From an uncultured Ruminococcus sp. (lineage in GTDB: Bacteria; Bacillota; Clostridia; Oscillospirales; CAG-272): a DNA stretch of 43,498 nt. Where the stretch lies: assembly GCA_902762505.1 (NCBI GenBank), contig CACWOQ010000037.1, forward strand, positions 1-43,498. Reading direction: 5' to 3'. The position numbers and the translations under genes were made by a program. The notes below the pieces were generated by a model, which saw only the letters and a program-made list of their open reading frames with translations, was not told the DNA's origin and did no database searches. Of the stretch, positions 15,611 through 24,260 are shown one piece after another. Position 1 is the stretch's first letter. Each line of letters begins with the position of its first letter.

Positions 15611-17887
15611 TTATCGAAGCTGATTTCTTATTATTTTGCCGGATATGGTCTTCGGCAGCGAATCGCGGAACTCCACTATGCGCGGATATTTGTACGGCGC
15701 CGTGTGCTCCTTGACGTATTTCTGTATTTCCTTTTTGAGCTCTTCCGTGCCTTCTTTGCCGTTGACGAGGACGACGACGGCTTTGATTATCTGACCGCGT
15801 ATTTCGTCGGGAACGGCGGTCACGCCGCATTCGAGCACGTACGGCAGCTCCATTATCACGCTCTCTATCTCAAACGGACCGATGCGGTAGCCTGAGGATT
15901 TTATCACGTCGTCCACACGGCCCACGTACCAGAGATACCCGCTTTCGTCGCGCCACGCCGTGTCGCCGGTGTGGTATACGCCGCCCCTGAACGCCGCGGC
16001 TGTCTTCTCGGGATCCTTATAGTATCCGCGGAAGAGTCCGCACGGCGTGCCGTGATCGAGCCTTATGACGATCTCGCCGGTCTCGCCTATCGGAACGCTG
16101 TTGCCGTCCGGGTCTACGACGTCGACGTCGTACAGCGGGCTCGGCTTTCCCATGGCGCCGACTCTCGGGGTAGTGCCCGCGAGATTGCAGACGGAAAGAG
16201 TTGTTTCCGTCTGACCGAAGCCCTCCATTATCGAAAGCCCGGTGGCGCGTTTCCATTGCTCGAATACCTCGGGGTTCAGCGCCTCTCCGGCGGTGCAGGT
16301 GTGTTCAAGCGACGACAGATCGTATTTTGAAAGATCTTCCTTTATGAAGAATCTGAACATCGTCGGCGGCGCGCAGAACGTCGTTATATGATATTTCGCA
16401 AACAGCGGAAGTATATCGTCCGCGTGAAAGCGGTCGAAGTCGTAGGTGAAGATCGGCGCCTCGGACATCCACTGACCGTAATACTTGCCCCAGAGCGCTT
16501 TGCCCCAGCCGGTATCGGAGATCGTGAAGTGGAGCCCGTCCGGATTTACGTTGTGCCAGTATTTGCCGGTTATGTAATGGCCGAGCGCGTAGCGGTAATC
16601 GTGCCAGGCGAGCTTCGGATAGCCCGTCGTTCCCGACGTGAAGAACATGAGCATCGGATCGGCGCCGCACGGCGCGTCGGGCTTACGTTCGTATACGTCG
16701 CCGTATTTTTCATATTCTCCGTCGAAATCGAACCAGCCGGGACGGCTCCCGTGCGTCATTATTTTCAGTATACCGGGGAAAGCCTCGGCGGCCTGCTCCG
16801 CCTGCAGGGCGACGTCGCCATCGCCGGTGCAGACTATGGCTTTAACGTCAGCCAGCGCGAAGCGGTACTCAAAATCGTGCTTCATGAGCTGATTCGTCGC
16901 GGGTATGGCGACGGCGCCCATCTTGTGCAGCGCCGTAAGTACGAACCAGAACTGATAATGGCGCTTCATCACGAGCATCACCTTGTCGCCGCGCTTTATG
17001 CCGAGCGATTCGAGGTAATTCGCCGCCATCGCGGAATGGCGTTTGATATCGGAAAACGTGAACCGTCTCTCCGTCTTGTCGGATGAAAGATGGAGCATTG
17101 CGAGCTTGTCCGGCGTACGGTCGGCTATCGCGTCGACTATGTCGAAGGCGAAGTTGAATTTGTCCTCGTTCTTAAACGTTATTCCGTCGAGCACGCCTTC
17201 CTTGTCCATACGGACGTCTATGAATTTCGCCGCGGCGGGGCATTCGTAATTTCTTGCCCTGCGCTGTGAAACTATCTTTTCGAATTTATCGGGCTCCGTC
17301 CATTCGTTCTTTTTGAGGATTATGGCGTAGAACGTCGCGCCGCCCTCCGAAAGGGCGACCATCCCGTGCGGGTTTGCGGAATCGTAGTAAATGCTGTCGC
17401 CGGGGTACAGTATCTCCGTGTGATTGCCTATCCTGAATTTCATCACGCCGGTCAGCATAACGTCGAATTCCTGACCTTCGTGCGTGGAGGTGTGTATTTC
17501 GCCCTCCGCAGCTTCCTTTGAATACGGCATTTCCACAAAGAACGGTTCAGCCGTCTTCTGCTTGAAAAGCGGCGCCATGTTTATGTATTTGAAGCCCTGC
17601 CGCCTTGTTATCGGCAAGCCTTCACCTGAGCGCGTGAGAGAGTAATTTGAAAGTGTCGGGCTTTCGCCGCGGATCAGATCCGTCGGGTCGACGCGCAGGT
17701 GCTTCGCACATTTGTAAATGAAGGTAAAACTGAAGTCTGTCTTGCCTTCCTCGTAATTCTTATATTCCTCCGCTGTCGTGTCCGTGAGCGCCGCCATATC
17801 GGAAACGGATATGCCCATTATTTCGCGCAGTGTCCGTATTCTTTGAGCAACGTCCCGAAGTTGAGTTTTCAGATCTGTTTTTTCCAT
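15611..17887 (-). CDS. XRE-type HTH - cupin - acyl-CoA synthetase (AMP-binding) fusion
   Basis: This 758-residue protein joins three modules. An XRE-type HTH comes first (about residues 10-65: IRTLREIMGISVSDMAALTD). A cupin follows (about 100-195: THEGQEFDVMLTGVMKFRIG, LYPGDSIYYDSANPHGMV). The third is a full ANL-superfamily ligase (about 240-755). The ligase has the ATP loop FFTSGTTGYPK (about 415-425), GFGQTET (A5), YHTGDTAW (A7), VDDVIKSSGYRIGPFEIE (A8) and a C-terminal KTISGKIIRNQLR carrying the A10 lysine. It should activate a carboxylate such as acetate or propionate to its CoA ester. The HTH and cupin suggest that DNA binding and ligand sensing sit in the same chain. I chose the ATG at 17887 because GGAGAG lies seven bases upstream. 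Confidence 0.88.
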   Translation of the reverse strand: MEKTDLKTQLRDVAQRIRTLREIMGISVSDMAALTDTTAEEYKNYEEGKTDFSFTFIYKCAKHLRVDPTDLIRGESPTLSNYSLTRSGEGLPITRRQGFKYINMAPLFKQKTAEPFFVEMPYSKEAAEGEIHTSTHEGQEFDVMLTGVMKFRIGNHTEILYPGDSIYYDSANPHGMVALSEGGATFYAIILKKNEWTEPDKFEKIVSQRRARNYECPAAAKFIDVRMDKEGVLDGITFKNEDKFNFAFDIVDAIADRTPDKLAMLHLSSDKTERRFTFSDIKRHSAMAANYLESLGIKRGDKVMLVMKRHYQFWFVLTALHKMGAVAIPATNQLMKHDFEYRFALADVKAIVCTGDGDVALQAEQAAEAFPGILKIMTHGSRPGWFDFDGEYEKYGDVYERKPDAPCGADPMLMFFTSGTTGYPKLAWHDYRYALGHYITGKYWHNVNPDGLHFTISDTGWGKALWGKYYGQWMSEAPIFTYDFDRFHADDILPLFAKYHITTFCAPPTMFRFFIKEDLSKYDLSSLEHTCTAGEALNPEVFEQWKRATGLSIMEGFGQTETTLSVCNLAGTTPRVGAMGKPSPLYDVDVVDPDGNSVPIGETGEIVIRLDHGTPCGLFRGYYKDPEKTAAAFRGGVYHTGDTAWRDESGYLWYVGRVDDVIKSSGYRIGPFEIESVIMELPYVLECGVTAVPDEIRGQIIKAVVVLVNGKEGTEELKKEIQKYVKEHTAPYKYPRIVEFRDSLPKTISGKIIRNQLR

Positions 17888-17935
17888 TTTTACTCTCCGG
17901 AGCATGATTTGAACGTATATAATAATACATAGTAT

Positions 17936-17964
17936 ATCTTATCACAATAAGAGTGATTTGTCAA
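17936..17964 (-). promoter_or_regulatory. Promoter of the HTH-cupin-ligase gene
   Basis: On the minus strand a perfect TTGACA (17959-17964) is followed after 17 bases by TAAGAT (17936-17941). An overlapping TATACT slightly downstream is an alternative -10. The leader to the ATG is about 45 bases. Confidence 0.75.
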
Positions 17965-18070
17965 GCGGCAAGTTAAACATAGCGGCGCCGAAACAGCCCG
18001 ATTTTTTGTGTTTTTTATAATATAAAAAAGCCCCCGTGCGCGTGGCGCTCTTAAGTACAGTTTAAAAAGA

Positions 18071-18114
18071 CCGGCTGAAGTAAGGACAATGAAGCCTTAT
18101 TTCAGCCGGTTTTT
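18071..18114. terminator. Bidirectional terminator at the outer end of mosaic repeat copy A
   Basis: CCGGCTGAAGTAAGG (18071-18085) pairs with CCTTATTTCAGCCGG (18095-18109). T runs follow on the plus strand and, after one C, on the minus strand. It would end transcription of the transglutaminase-like gene. Apart from the loop it is nearly identical to the hairpin at 30977-31015. Confidence 0.82.
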
Positions 18115-18290
18115 GTCGCAGCTCGGCGCAAGCAGGACGTTTGAGTGCCAAACGTCAAAGAAACAGTTTACAGTTATGATTGCACGCGATGCGTGCAAGT
18201 TATGAGTTGAGGCTTCGCCTCAACGTTATGATATGAGTTCCGCGCGTAAGCGGAACTCATAACTGCCGACTGTCCTTAAGAACAGTCGGC
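18071..18290 (+). repeat. Mosaic hairpin repeat, copy A
   Basis: This 220-base element is built of consecutive short palindromes: the terminator stem (18071-18109), GACGTTTG/CAAACGTC (18136-18156), TGCACGC/GCGTGCA (18181-18197), GTTGAGGC/GCCTCAAC (18206-18224), ATGAGTTCCGC/GCGGAACTCAT (18233-18260) and GCCGACTGT/ACAGTCGGC (18265-18290). The units are separated by TTATGA or TCATAA spacers. It matches copy B in reverse orientation but lacks three internal modules. It fills most of the roughly 420-base gap between the ligase fusion and the transglutaminase-like gene; no coding sequence is seen there. Confidence 0.85.
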
Positions 18291-18307
18291 GTTCGGGCGC
18301 TTTCGTG

Positions 18308-19495
18308 TCAGCGGAAGACCACGCCGATAACGCCTGACGCTGTCGACCGTATGAACCCGAACGGCGGACATTCGATGCCGCGCGCCGCCGCCTCGTCGTA
18401 CAGCGCGGCGGGCAGGTCGTTATAAACGGAGCCGAGCTTTTCGTAATCGTTTATTCTGATCAGAGTTTCTTCCACGCCTTTTTCGTAATTGTCAAACGCC
18501 GCGCGGGCGACCTGCTCCGCCGTGTCCGCGGTGAAGCCGTTGTATACGAAATAATTGTACGCTGTGGCGGTGCAGAGCGGCAGCGGCACGCGGGACCATA
18601 TCTCGTGAGAGCGGAGAAGCTCCTCGGTCGTCATGCCGAAATAGTAATACGTCAGATAATCTATACTTCTGTCGGAGCCGACGGGATCTCCCCACGTCGT
18701 GTCGACGTAGTAATATCCGTCGTCAAAAAGCATCAGGGAGTAATAATGCCTGCCGGAATTGCCGTAGCCCTTCACGGTATACGTCTGTATGCCCTGGCGC
18801 AGAGCGAGATACTGCGTCGCCCGTGCGTAGCCGATACAGATGGATCTGCCGTCGAGCAGCGGACCCGCGGCTGACGTGGCGCGGTAAAGCCTCTCATTAT
18901 ATCTGCCGTCCTCGTAATCCGCCTCGGCGTCAAAGTCGTATTTTGTGCGGTTTATTATATATTCGTACGTCCCGATGATACGCTCATACGTGGAATCCCC
19001 GTCCTGCGCCGATATGAATTCATTGTACGCGGCGTCAAGCTCGGACGACGTCTTCTCCGCATATTCGCGGTCAAAGGCGTAGTTGAACGTGAGGACGCCG
19101 TCTTTGATCGACGGAGTCTCGGATACGTAAAACAGCTCCGGCGTGTCGAAAAACACGCATTCCCAGATATAAGCGGCGGTATCGTCGTCGGGCAGGCTGA
19201 CCCGGGGAGCGTAGGACAGCGCGGCTTCAAGCACGTCGTAATAAAGCGCCCGCCGCTGCCCGTCAAGCGTCATCCACGCGTAACGCGTCACCGTGTCGAA
19301 ATACGGCATGCCGCCGTCCGGTATGCGCGGAGAAAACTCGTCCGGACTGTCCGTCACGTCGAATATCTCCGTTTCAAACGTCGTGTCTTCGCCGCCGCGT
19401 GGGAAGAGTCTGTTTATTATTTTTCCGGCGAAACCGCAGGACGCAAGCGAAGCCGATAAAAGCAGGGAAATAACGGATAAAATGATTTTTTTCAT
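18308..19495 (-). CDS. Transglutaminase-like domain lipoprotein
   Basis: The 395-residue protein has a lipoprotein signal peptide ending LASC (Cys20), an acidic linker, and a transglutaminase/protease-like domain in the second half. The catalytic triad is visible as Cys in GRSICIGYA (about residue 218), His in SGRHYYSLM (about 248) and Asp in YVDTTWGD (about 263). Such exported domains cut or cross-link peptides or cell-wall material in Gram-positives, but the target here is unknown. The start at 19495 has no clear ribosome binding site and lies about 14 bases after the T tract of the serS terminator, so its expression signal is unclear. Confidence 0.85.
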   Translation of the reverse strand: MKKIILSVISLLLSASLASCGFAGKIINRLFPRGGEDTTFETEIFDVTDSPDEFSPRIPDGGMPYFDTVTRYAWMTLDGQRRALYYDVLEAALSYAPRVSLPDDDTAAYIWECVFFDTPELFYVSETPSIKDGVLTFNYAFDREYAEKTSSELDAAYNEFISAQDGDSTYERIIGTYEYIINRTKYDFDAEADYEDGRYNERLYRATSAAGPLLDGRSICIGYARATQYLALRQGIQTYTVKGYGNSGRHYYSLMLFDDGYYYVDTTWGDPVGSDRSIDYLTYYYFGMTTEELLRSHEIWSRVPLPLCTATAYNYFVYNGFTADTAEQVARAAFDNYEKGVEETLIRINDYEKLGSVYNDLPAALYDEAAARGIECPPFGFIRSTASGVIGVVFR

Positions 19496-19500
19496 TGTTA

Positions 19501-19529
19501 TAAATAAAGCGCCCGGTGATTCCGGGCGC
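19501..19529 (-). terminator. Terminator of serS
   Basis: GCGCCCGG and CCGGGCGC form a perfect stem with a five-base loop, followed on the minus strand by TTTATTTA. It sits between the serS stop and the next start codon. Confidence 0.85.
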
Positions 19530-19535
19530 GTGTGA

Positions 19536-20816
19536 TCATTTGCCTATAACGGATTTGCCGCCCATATAAGGTCTTAAAACCTCGGGGATGTTAACGGTGC
19601 CGTCTGCGTTGAGATTGTTTTCGATGAACGCGATAAGCATTCTCGGAGGAGCCACTACCGTGTTGTTGAGCGTGTGCGGCAGATAAGTCTTGCCCTCGCC
19701 TTTGACTCTGATCCTGAGGCGTCTCGCCTGAGCGTCGCCGAGATTCGAGCAGGAGCCGACCTCGAAGTATTTCTTCTGCCTCGGTGACCACGCCTCAACG
19801 TCAAGGCTCTTGACCTTGAGGTCTGCAAGGTCGCCGGAGCAGCATTCGAGCGTGCGTACCGGGATGTCAAGCGTGCGGAACAGGTCTACCGTGTACTGCC
19901 ACAGCTTGTCGAACCACATCTTGCTGTCCTCGGGACGGCAGACGACTATCATTTCCTGCTTTTCGAACTGATGGATACGGTAGATGCCGCGCTCCTCTAT
20001 ACCGTGTGCGCCCTTTTCTTTTCTGAAGCAGGGAGAATAGCTCGTGAGCGTGAGCGGAAGCTGAGCCTCGGGCAGAATCTGATCTATGAATCTGCCTATC
20101 ATCGAATGCTCGCTCGTGCCTATGAGGTAAAGATCCTCGCCCTCGATCTTATACATCATCGCGTCCATCTCCGCAAAGCTCATGACGCCGGTGACGACGT
20201 TCGATCTGATCATGAACGGGGGTATGCAGTAGGTGAAGCCGCGGTCGATCATGAAATCGCGCGCGTAGGTGAGTACGGCGGAGTGAAGTCTGGCAATATC
20301 GCCCGTCAGATAGTAGAAGCCGTTTCCGGCGACGCGGCGCGCGCTGTCAAGGTCGATGCCGTTGAGCGCTTCAAGTATATCGGTGTGATACGGGATCTCG
20401 AAATTCGGGACCTTCGGTTCGCCGAAGCGGGTGATCTCCACGTTTTCGGAGTCGTCCTTGCCTATCGGAACGGACGGGTCTATGATGTTCGGGATCTTCA
20501 TCATGATGCTCTTTATTTTTTCGGAGCATTCGTCCTCGAGCTTTTCGAGCTCTGCGAGCCTGTTCGCGTTCGCTGTGACCTGCGCCTTTACGGCTTCGGC
20601 CTCCTCACGCTTGCCCTGACCCATAAGGGCGCCGATCTGCTTGGAAAGCTTGTTTCTCGAAGCTCTCAGCTCGTCGCCTTCGAGTATATAGGATCTGTTC
20701 AGCTTGTCCAGCTCTATGACCTCGTCAACGAGGGGAAGCTTTTCATCCTGAAACTTGTTTTTTATGTTCTGTTTTACCGCTTCCGGGTTTTCTCTGAGAA
20801 ATTTGATGTCGATCAT
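19536..20816 (-). CDS. serS: Seryl-tRNA synthetase
   Basis: The 426-residue class II synthetase has the N-terminal coiled-coil arm (about residues 30-100, NRSYILEGDELRASRNKLSKQIG) that grips the long variable arm of tRNA-Ser. The catalytic core shows motif 2 FRKEKGAHGIEERGIYRIHQFEK (about 270-290) and motif 3 RLRIRVKGEG-HTLNNTVVAPPRMLIAFIEN (about 375-405), where the usual ALA is VVA. I chose the ATG at 20816 because AAAGGATG lies eight bases upstream and MIDIKFLRENPE is the family start; the longer frame would include the promoter. It has its own promoter and terminator. Confidence 0.95.
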   Translation of the reverse strand: MIDIKFLRENPEAVKQNIKNKFQDEKLPLVDEVIELDKLNRSYILEGDELRASRNKLSKQIGALMGQGKREEAEAVKAQVTANANRLAELEKLEDECSEKIKSIMMKIPNIIDPSVPIGKDDSENVEITRFGEPKVPNFEIPYHTDILEALNGIDLDSARRVAGNGFYYLTGDIARLHSAVLTYARDFMIDRGFTYCIPPFMIRSNVVTGVMSFAEMDAMMYKIEGEDLYLIGTSEHSMIGRFIDQILPEAQLPLTLTSYSPCFRKEKGAHGIEERGIYRIHQFEKQEMIVVCRPEDSKMWFDKLWQYTVDLFRTLDIPVRTLECCSGDLADLKVKSLDVEAWSPRQKKYFEVGSCSNLGDAQARRLRIRVKGEGKTYLPHTLNNTVVAPPRMLIAFIENNLNADGTVNIPEVLRPYMGGKSVIGK

Positions 20817-20856
20817 TGCGGTGCATCCTTTCTGAGTCTTTTTGTGATATAAAACG

Positions 20857-20885
20857 ATTATACGACGGATAAGCCGTAAAATCAA
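20857..20885 (-). promoter_or_regulatory. Promoter of serS
   Basis: On the minus strand TTGATT (20880-20885) and a perfect TATAAT (20857-20862) are separated by 17 bases. The leader is only about 35 bases, too short for a T-box riboswitch. Confidence 0.8.
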
Positions 20886-20916
20886 GTCTTTTTTTGAATT
20901 TTTTTATTTTTTGCGC

Positions 20917-22152
20917 TTACTGGATATCAAGAAGATACCACGTGCCGGTCTCTTTGTCTCTGCCTGCGTAAACGTCAAGCTTGATCTTGATCCTGAATCT
21001 GACTTTGTTGTTTGCGTCGTACAGCACCTGCGTGTACTCCGCGTGGAAGGATACGAGATCCTCGCTGTATACCTTGAAATCGGTGAACTTTTCACCCTCG
21101 TTTCCGATATGGTCGTAATTGTAATACCAGCGGTTGTCGAATTCAGACAGGGTTTTGTAGAGGTTAGTCCCGCGCCACAGATACGGCTTCAGCTCCGAAA
21201 ACTTGAACGCTCCGGCGACAAAATCGGAATATTTGCCGCACAGACCGAAAAGCGTGCCGTGCAGCTCTTTTTCATACGTGTCGCCCGACGGGGTGAGAAA
21301 AACGGTCTTGTCGCTGTATCTGACGACGGCGCAGTCTCTGCCGTCGATTTTCGCCTCGATCACGGGACGGCTGACGAAGCCCTCCGCCGTGTAATCGGCG
21401 CACGCCGGCACGTCGAACGATTTCGGTATGAAGGACGGCAGCGTTATCGGAGACAGGGTCGCCTTGCCGGTAAAGACCTTTCCGTTCACGGTGACCACCG
21501 CGTTTTCCGGCGCCTCGAAGCTGTAAGAATCAAGGGGGACGGTCACGTCGAGCTTTGTGACGTCGTATGATTTGTGCCCGTCCTTTTCGCTCGCGGTAAG
21601 CGTTGCGACTGCGGTCATGCCGGGCTTTGAGATCGAATACGTTGTGTCCGAAGATCTGGAATAAGTGTACTCGCCTTCAAGCGAATCGAGATACGAATAC
21701 AAGTTTTCAGTAAGCTCGTATTCGCCGATATTGCACGATATGATGCGGGAAAAGCGTGATACGCCGCCGCCGAGATCGGCGACGAAGCGCTCCATCGCCT
21801 GCGCCGGCGTGACGTCGAGCGAGAGCAGAGCTATGCGGCGTCCCGCTTCGTCGGCTGACGCGGCGAGAATGCCGAGCGCGTCTCTTTTGCCGAGCGCCTC
21901 CGCGGCTGACAGCTCGAGACTGTCCTGTTCTTCAAAACGGCGCCGCTCCTCGGCTTTCAGGCGTTCGCTTTCCGCGCGGGCGTTCTCCGCCGCCTCGACC
22001 GAGCGCGCGTACGCGGCGTCCTGCTCGTATCCGCGCAGATAATTCGATAAAAATACGAAGAAAACGCAGCACAGGATAACGATCACCGTTACGGTGAAAA
22101 TGTATATCCGCCAGAAAAGCGGCAGATTTTTCGTGTTTTTCTTTTTCATCAT
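20917..22152 (-). CDS. Membrane-anchored protein with coiled coil, unknown function
   Basis: The 411-residue protein has one N-terminal hydrophobic span (about residues 15-36) and an Ala/Glu/Arg-rich coiled coil (about 45-75, AENARAESERLKAEERRRFEEQ). A beta-rich outer domain follows, containing SFEAPENAVVTVNGKVFTG and VIEAKIDGRDCAVVRYSDK. I do not recognise a family. It overlaps the stop of the phosphodiester glycosidase gene by four bases and is the last gene of the transketolase operon, which suggests co-expression at the cell surface. Confidence 0.75.
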   Translation of the reverse strand: MMKKKNTKNLPLFWRIYIFTVTVIVILCCVFFVFLSNYLRGYEQDAAYARSVEAAENARAESERLKAEERRRFEEQDSLELSAAEALGKRDALGILAASADEAGRRIALLSLDVTPAQAMERFVADLGGGVSRFSRIISCNIGEYELTENLYSYLDSLEGEYTYSRSSDTTYSISKPGMTAVATLTASEKDGHKSYDVTKLDVTVPLDSYSFEAPENAVVTVNGKVFTGKATLSPITLPSFIPKSFDVPACADYTAEGFVSRPVIEAKIDGRDCAVVRYSDKTVFLTPSGDTYEKELHGTLFGLCGKYSDFVAGAFKFSELKPYLWRGTNLYKTLSEFDNRWYYNYDHIGNEGEKFTDFKVYSEDLVSFHAEYTQVLYDANNKVRFRIKIKLDVYAGRDKETGTWYLLDIQ

Positions 22153-23294
22153 TTTACGATAAAGGCGGTGGGCAGACCGCGGTAGAAAAGCCCCTTGTTC
22201 ACAAGCGAGCCCTTGTAAACGAGACCGGTGGAGTTGCCGCCGTCAAGGTTCGCGGCGTTCACCGCGCCGAACCGGAGCATAACGTCTATGAGATCGGCGT
22301 ACGTCGCGCCGAGGGAATCGGGACGGCGTCCGTCTATCGCGAGCAGAAGCACCGCGCCGTCGGCGCGCTGGCCTATCGCAGACCTCGGATTCAGACCCGA
22401 GCCCTGACCCTTGACCGTGGAAGCCTTGCCGTTCATAACAAGAACGGGACCGAACGCGAGCGCGTCGCGTATACCGGCTGAAAGCGCTTCCTCCGGCGTC
22501 ATGGAGCCGACGATGAAAACGTTGTCGGAGTTGAAGCCGATCACGTCGTATTTCTTTCCCTTGTCGCCCCAGACGAGATCGCCCTGAGTTATAACGAGAC
22601 CGACGGGTATGCCGCCGTCTCCCGTGCCGTTCTTGTCTTCAAAGCCGCCGCCGTTGAGAGCCGCGGTGGCGTTGTAAGCCTTCGCTATCTGATGTATGGT
22701 CCTGCCGGGATCGCCCTTTGAATAGTCGCCCGAAACGCCGACGAAAAGACGGGACGGATCGTACACTATCATCATTTTTCCGCTGTACGTGGGACCCGAT
22801 ACGTCGTGTATCTCAAGCCCGTCGCCGTAGACGACGTTTTCGCTTTCCGGGACCTTTGCCGTCTGCGGCGGACGCGTCACGGTTTCATACGGCTCGGTAT
22901 TTTTGCCGGTGCTCTCCGGAACAGTCAGCGCGTCGGTCACGCCGTATTCGGTGTCTCCCTCGAATATCACGTCGGTTTCCGTTTCGGTTTTCGGCGGGTT
23001 GATTTGGATAAGCCCGGGATCGGATATGCCGGTATCGGCGATCACGGCGTTTTCCGCGAGGATCGAATCTATCGCCTCGGGGGTGAAATACCAGGTCGCC
23101 AGGAATTTCGCGGCGGATGTTTCAAGCATGGAGACGACAAAGAGGTCGCGCGCGGTCTTCGAAGGGCCGTAGTTTATGACCGCGACGCCGGCTAAAATGA
23201 ACCCGACGATAAGACAAAGCGCAGTGAAAACACTCACGGTGATCCTTACGATCACCGCAGATATCTTCAAACTGCGCTTCGTTTTTTTCTTCAT
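22149..23294 (-). CDS. Phosphodiester glycosidase (NAGPA domain) membrane protein
   Basis: The 381-residue protein has one membrane span (about residues 12-40), a Thr/Pro/Glu-rich linker (about 95-150), and a NAGPA (PF09992-type) domain. Visible landmarks are KMMIVYDPSRLFVGVSG, AALNGGGF, DVIGFN, ALAFGPVLVMNG, NPRSAIGQ, AIDGR and NAANLDGGNSTGL, the last being the most conserved family block. Members act on phosphodiester-linked sugars, in bacteria probably on wall or exopolysaccharide. It begins four bases after the transketolase subunit stop, so it belongs to that operon, an unusual partner for a metabolic enzyme. Confidence 0.88.
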   Translation of the reverse strand: MKKKTKRSLKISAVIVRITVSVFTALCLIVGFILAGVAVINYGPSKTARDLFVVSMLETSAAKFLATWYFTPEAIDSILAENAVIADTGISDPGLIQINPPKTETETDVIFEGDTEYGVTDALTVPESTGKNTEPYETVTRPPQTAKVPESENVVYGDGLEIHDVSGPTYSGKMMIVYDPSRLFVGVSGDYSKGDPGRTIHQIAKAYNATAALNGGGFEDKNGTGDGGIPVGLVITQGDLVWGDKGKKYDVIGFNSDNVFIVGSMTPEEALSAGIRDALAFGPVLVMNGKASTVKGQGSGLNPRSAIGQRADGAVLLLAIDGRRPDSLGATYADLIDVMLRFGAVNAANLDGGNSTGLVYKGSLVNKGLFYRGLPTAFIVK

Positions 23295-23298
23295 GATA

Positions 23299-24243
23299 TT
23301 ACTTTTTCAGCGCGATCGCCGCTTTGCATTTTTCGGCGATGTTCGCGGCGGTAAGTCCGTAGTATTCGAGCAGCGGCTGAACCTTGCCGGATCTGCCGAA
23401 TTCGTCCTGAACGCCGACTCTTAGCACCGGTACGGGAGTTTTTCCGCATACGGCTTCGCAGACGGCGGAACCGAGACCGCCTATAACGTTGTGTTCCTCC
23501 GCCGTGACTATCGCGCCGGTCTTTGCGGCGTAGGAGCAGACAAGCTCGGAGTCAAGCGGTTTTATCGTGTGTATGTTGAGGACGGCGGCGTCTATGCCGT
23601 CGGCTTTGAGAAGCTCTTTCGCTTCAAGCGCGATAGCGACCATAAAGCCGTTCGCCGCGATCGTTACGTCTTTGCCGTCAGCCATGACGACGCCTTTGCC
23701 GATCTCGAATTTATAAGTCTCACGGTCGAAGAGCACCGGCGTCGCGGCGCGTCCGAAGCGGAGGTAAACGGGGCCGACGTAGTTGATCGCCGCTTCGACG
23801 GCGGCTCTCGTCTCCGTCGCGTCCGCGGGGCAGATGACCGTCATGCCGGGAATGGTGCGCATAACGGAAAAATCCTCAAGACACTGATGCGTGGCTCCGT
23901 CCTCACCTACGGTGATGCCGCCGTGAGTGGCGCCGAGCTTGACGTTCAGGTGCGGATATCCTATCGAGTTTCTGATCTGCTCAAAAGCGCGTCCCGCGAG
24001 GAACATCGCAAACGAAGACGCAAAGGGTATGAGCCCGGTGGTGGAAAGACCCGCCGCGACGGATACCATGTTGCCCTCGGCTATGCCGCAGTCGAAATGT
24101 CTGTCCGGGAACGCTTTCTTGAAGGTCGCCGTTTTGGTGGCGCCGGCAAGGTCCGCGTCAAGCACCACAAGCTTATCGTATTTGGCGCCGAACTCAGCCA
24201 AAGCCTCGCCGTACGCTTCTCTCGTTGCTTTTTTATCACTCAT
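23299..24243 (-). CDS. Transketolase, C-terminal subunit (split transketolase)
   Basis: The 314-residue protein carries the pyrimidine-binding and C-terminal domains of transketolase. Visible features are ADLAGATKTATFKKAFPDRHFDCGIAEGNM (the Glu that activates the thiamine diphosphate ring lies in IAEGNM), FASSFAMFLAGRAFEQIRN, GATHGGITVGEDGATHQCLED, and a C-terminal TAEEHNVIGGLGSAVCE. It pairs with the N-terminal subunit encoded just upstream. I chose the ATG at 24243 because AAGGAG precedes it; the start seven codons earlier overlaps the upstream stop but has no ribosome binding site. Split transketolases are common in Clostridia and Archaea. Confidence 0.92.
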   Translation of the reverse strand: MSDKKATREAYGEALAEFGAKYDKLVVLDADLAGATKTATFKKAFPDRHFDCGIAEGNMVSVAAGLSTTGLIPFASSFAMFLAGRAFEQIRNSIGYPHLNVKLGATHGGITVGEDGATHQCLEDFSVMRTIPGMTVICPADATETRAAVEAAINYVGPVYLRFGRAATPVLFDRETYKFEIGKGVVMADGKDVTIAANGFMVAIALEAKELLKADGIDAAVLNIHTIKPLDSELVCSYAAKTGAIVTAEEHNVIGGLGSAVCEAVCGKTPVPVLRVGVQDEFGRSGKVQPLLEYYGLTAANIAEKCKAAIALKK

Positions 24244-24260
24244 TGCCGTAATTCTCCTTA

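Noticed and set aside
18181-18290. CRISPR array
   Set aside because: Spacers of constant form and unequal palindromes occur here, but the constant part is only six to nine bases, the variable parts are self-complementary, and no cas gene is nearby. A hairpin mosaic explains it better.
20817-20880. T-box riboswitch upstream of serS
   Set aside because: The distance from the promoter to the start codon is only about 35 bases, far too short for a T-box leader.
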